A stretch of 6,547 bases of DNA, taken from the NCBI GenBank assembly GCA_019694835.1, contig JAIBBE010000023.1:1-6547 (forward strand). Reading direction: 5' to 3'. The notes beneath the pieces are model-generated. The model searched no databases. It was not told where the DNA came from and saw nothing but the letters and a program-made list of their open reading frames with translations. Source of the DNA: Fimbriimonadaceae bacterium (lineage in GTDB: Bacteria; Armatimonadota; Fimbriimonadia; Fimbriimonadales; Fimbriimonadaceae). Both the position numbers and the translations under genes were made by a program. Below are positions 5,512-6,547 of the stretch, piece by piece (the stretch's first letter is position 1; each line of letters opens with the position of its first letter).

Positions 5512-6540
5512 GCTGACAAGCTCCAGAAGCCGCGCGGCTTTGACATCGGCGCCGACGCGGTCGCCAGCGTTCTTCTCCTCACCGGCGATGCGCGTGAGCG
5601 CATCGACGAGCGAGAAGATGGTGAACCGCCCTTGCTCACGTCCGATTTCCAGGGCTCGCTTCGCCAAACTCTTAGTTACCCCATGCCTGGCGAGCGCTTC
5701 CAGGACCTCTTCCGCGTCGTTTCCGAGTCGCGTCTGCATCGCCTTCTTGATGACGCGGACGAAGCCGTCTTTGCGCTCGTCCCGTTTGGCGACCAGCCCT
5801 TCGACGATCCGGCGGATGTCGCCGAGGCAGTCGTGGACATTGGCCGTGTGCTTGCGGGTGAACTCGACGACCTCGACCGCGTCCCAGACGATGTGGTTCT
5901 GGCAGACGGCCTGAAACCAGAAGGTCTCGATGCCGATCGACCGTTTGCCCACCTCGCTGTTCCAGACGAAGAATCCGGGCGCGAAGGCCTCGCCGTCGAT
6001 CTCGGTCCACCCGGTGGGGTCGATCAAGAAGGCGAAGAGGTCTTGCTCGCCGCAGTAGAGTCCGGTGCCGCCGCGCTCGCCGCTGAGACTGTCGGCCGCT
6101 TTTTGCGGCGGCTCGAAGTCGACGGCGAACTCGCCGAGCATCGCCAGCAGGTCGGCGTTGTAGAGCCGCGTGTAGCTGACACCGTGGATCGAGCGGACGC
6201 GGCGGTCGTCGGTGAAGACTTGCAGAGGCTTATTGCCCCTGGGCATCGTCTCCGCGAAGACGGTCCGCGCCGTTGGCGCCGAGAGCCGGTTGACGGTCTC
6301 CTTGCTGACGCCGGCGAAGTGGCAGAGCTGGCCGAAGGACCAGTCGTTCATGAGGAACGCGCCGTCGCCGCCGAGCGTGAGCCGCAGTCCGCCGGCTTCC
6401 GCTTCGGGCAAGATGGCGATCGGCGCATGCCAGCGGTCGAGGGATTGCTCCTTCTCGCGCTGGCAGTGACGCATGAGGTCGGATAGCGAGGCGAAGCATT
6501 CGTCCTCGGTCCGGGCAAACAACTCCTGATGAGCGCGCAT
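5509..6540 (-). CDS. DUF932 family protein
   Basis: A 343-residue DUF932 protein, the phage/plasmid-associated family whose members have no agreed biochemical function. The recognisable core includes FLMNDWSFGQLCHFAGVSK (62-80), SIHGVSYTRLYNADLL (117-132), EQDLFAFLIDP (165-175), FVWNSEVGKRSIGIETFW (191-208), and CQNHIVWD (213-220) with VEFTRKHTANVH following. This SxxGxxS..N..L and F.WNSE.G pattern is the family's hallmark. The C-terminal ~100 residues are helical and charged, with a repeated R/K-E/D pattern and a helical tail. The length is close to full-length planctomycete relatives I recall. The chosen ATG at 6540 has only seven upstream bases in the window and no visible ribosome site there, so the true start could lie outside. 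It is first in the minus-strand unit. Relatives are usually carried near plasmid replication and partition genes, suggesting plasmid or integrated-element DNA. Confidence 0.88.
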   Translation of the reverse strand: MRAHQELFARTEDECFASLSDLMRHCQREKEQSLDRWHAPIAILPEAEAGGLRLTLGGDGAFLMNDWSFGQLCHFAGVSKETVNRLSAPTARTVFAETMPRGNKPLQVFTDDRRVRSIHGVSYTRLYNADLLAMLGEFAVDFEPPQKAADSLSGERGGTGLYCGEQDLFAFLIDPTGWTEIDGEAFAPGFFVWNSEVGKRSIGIETFWFQAVCQNHIVWDAVEVVEFTRKHTANVHDCLGDIRRIVEGLVAKRDERKDGFVRVIKKAMQTRLGNDAEEVLEALARHGVTKSLAKRALEIGREQGRFTIFSLVDALTRIAGEEKNAGDRVGADVKAARLLELVS

Positions 6541-6547
6541 GAGATTG

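Noticed and set aside
4860..5639. Minus-strand frame of 259 codons crossing three genes
   Set aside because: It overlaps the 98-aa, 73-aa and DUF932 genes out of frame, is R/S/G-rich, and passes through the palindromes, so it is not a plausible single protein.
5632..6486. Long plus-strand open frame (284 codons) opposite the DUF932 gene
   Set aside because: It is the antisense shadow of a gene with clear family motifs. High GC keeps the opposite frames open, and its composition (runs of D, V, A, R, E) is typical of such shadows.

Overview
This is a GC-rich window with three well-supported genes, two small companion genes, one possible small membrane protein, and a lot of repeat-like, palindrome-rich DNA between them. 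I infer an accessory or plasmid-derived region of a Planctomycetes chromosome or plasmid. The grounds are my recollection that near-identical DUF932 proteins, the two short proteins behind them, and palindromic intergenic repeats of this style are common in that phylum. No rRNA, tRNA, CRISPR array or recognisable transposase is visible.

Layout. Positions 1-714 hold no gene I can support, only a series of hairpins. Positions 715-1578 (+) encode a pRiA4b ORF-3-like protein. Positions 1617-1791 are copy A of an imperfect palindromic repeat. Positions 1908-3989 (+) encode a 693-residue protein of unrecognised family; its C-terminal third carries what looks like a PD-(D/E)XK nuclease core. Positions 4215-4387 are copy B of the repeat, in the same orientation, so the nuclease-like gene sits alone between two direct copies. 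Positions 4388-4623 may hold a decayed gene fragment.

The right side is on the minus strand. It runs from 6540 down to 4841: a DUF932 protein (343 aa), a 73-aa protein whose ribosome binding site contains the DUF932 stop codon, and a 98-aa conserved small protein. A hairpin/T-tract candidate terminator and a possible 44-aa two-helix membrane protein (4754-4620) follow.

Working together. The DUF932/73-aa/98-aa set looks like one transcription unit, at least for its first two genes. Between the second and third lie two strong palindromes that could act as processing or attenuation structures, or could be an inserted repeat. The pRiA4b-like gene and the nuclease-like gene lie on the same strand but are separated by about 330 bases containing repeat A, so I do not treat them as an operon. 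The most interesting lead is the single-gene, repeat-bounded cassette encoding the orphan nuclease-like protein.
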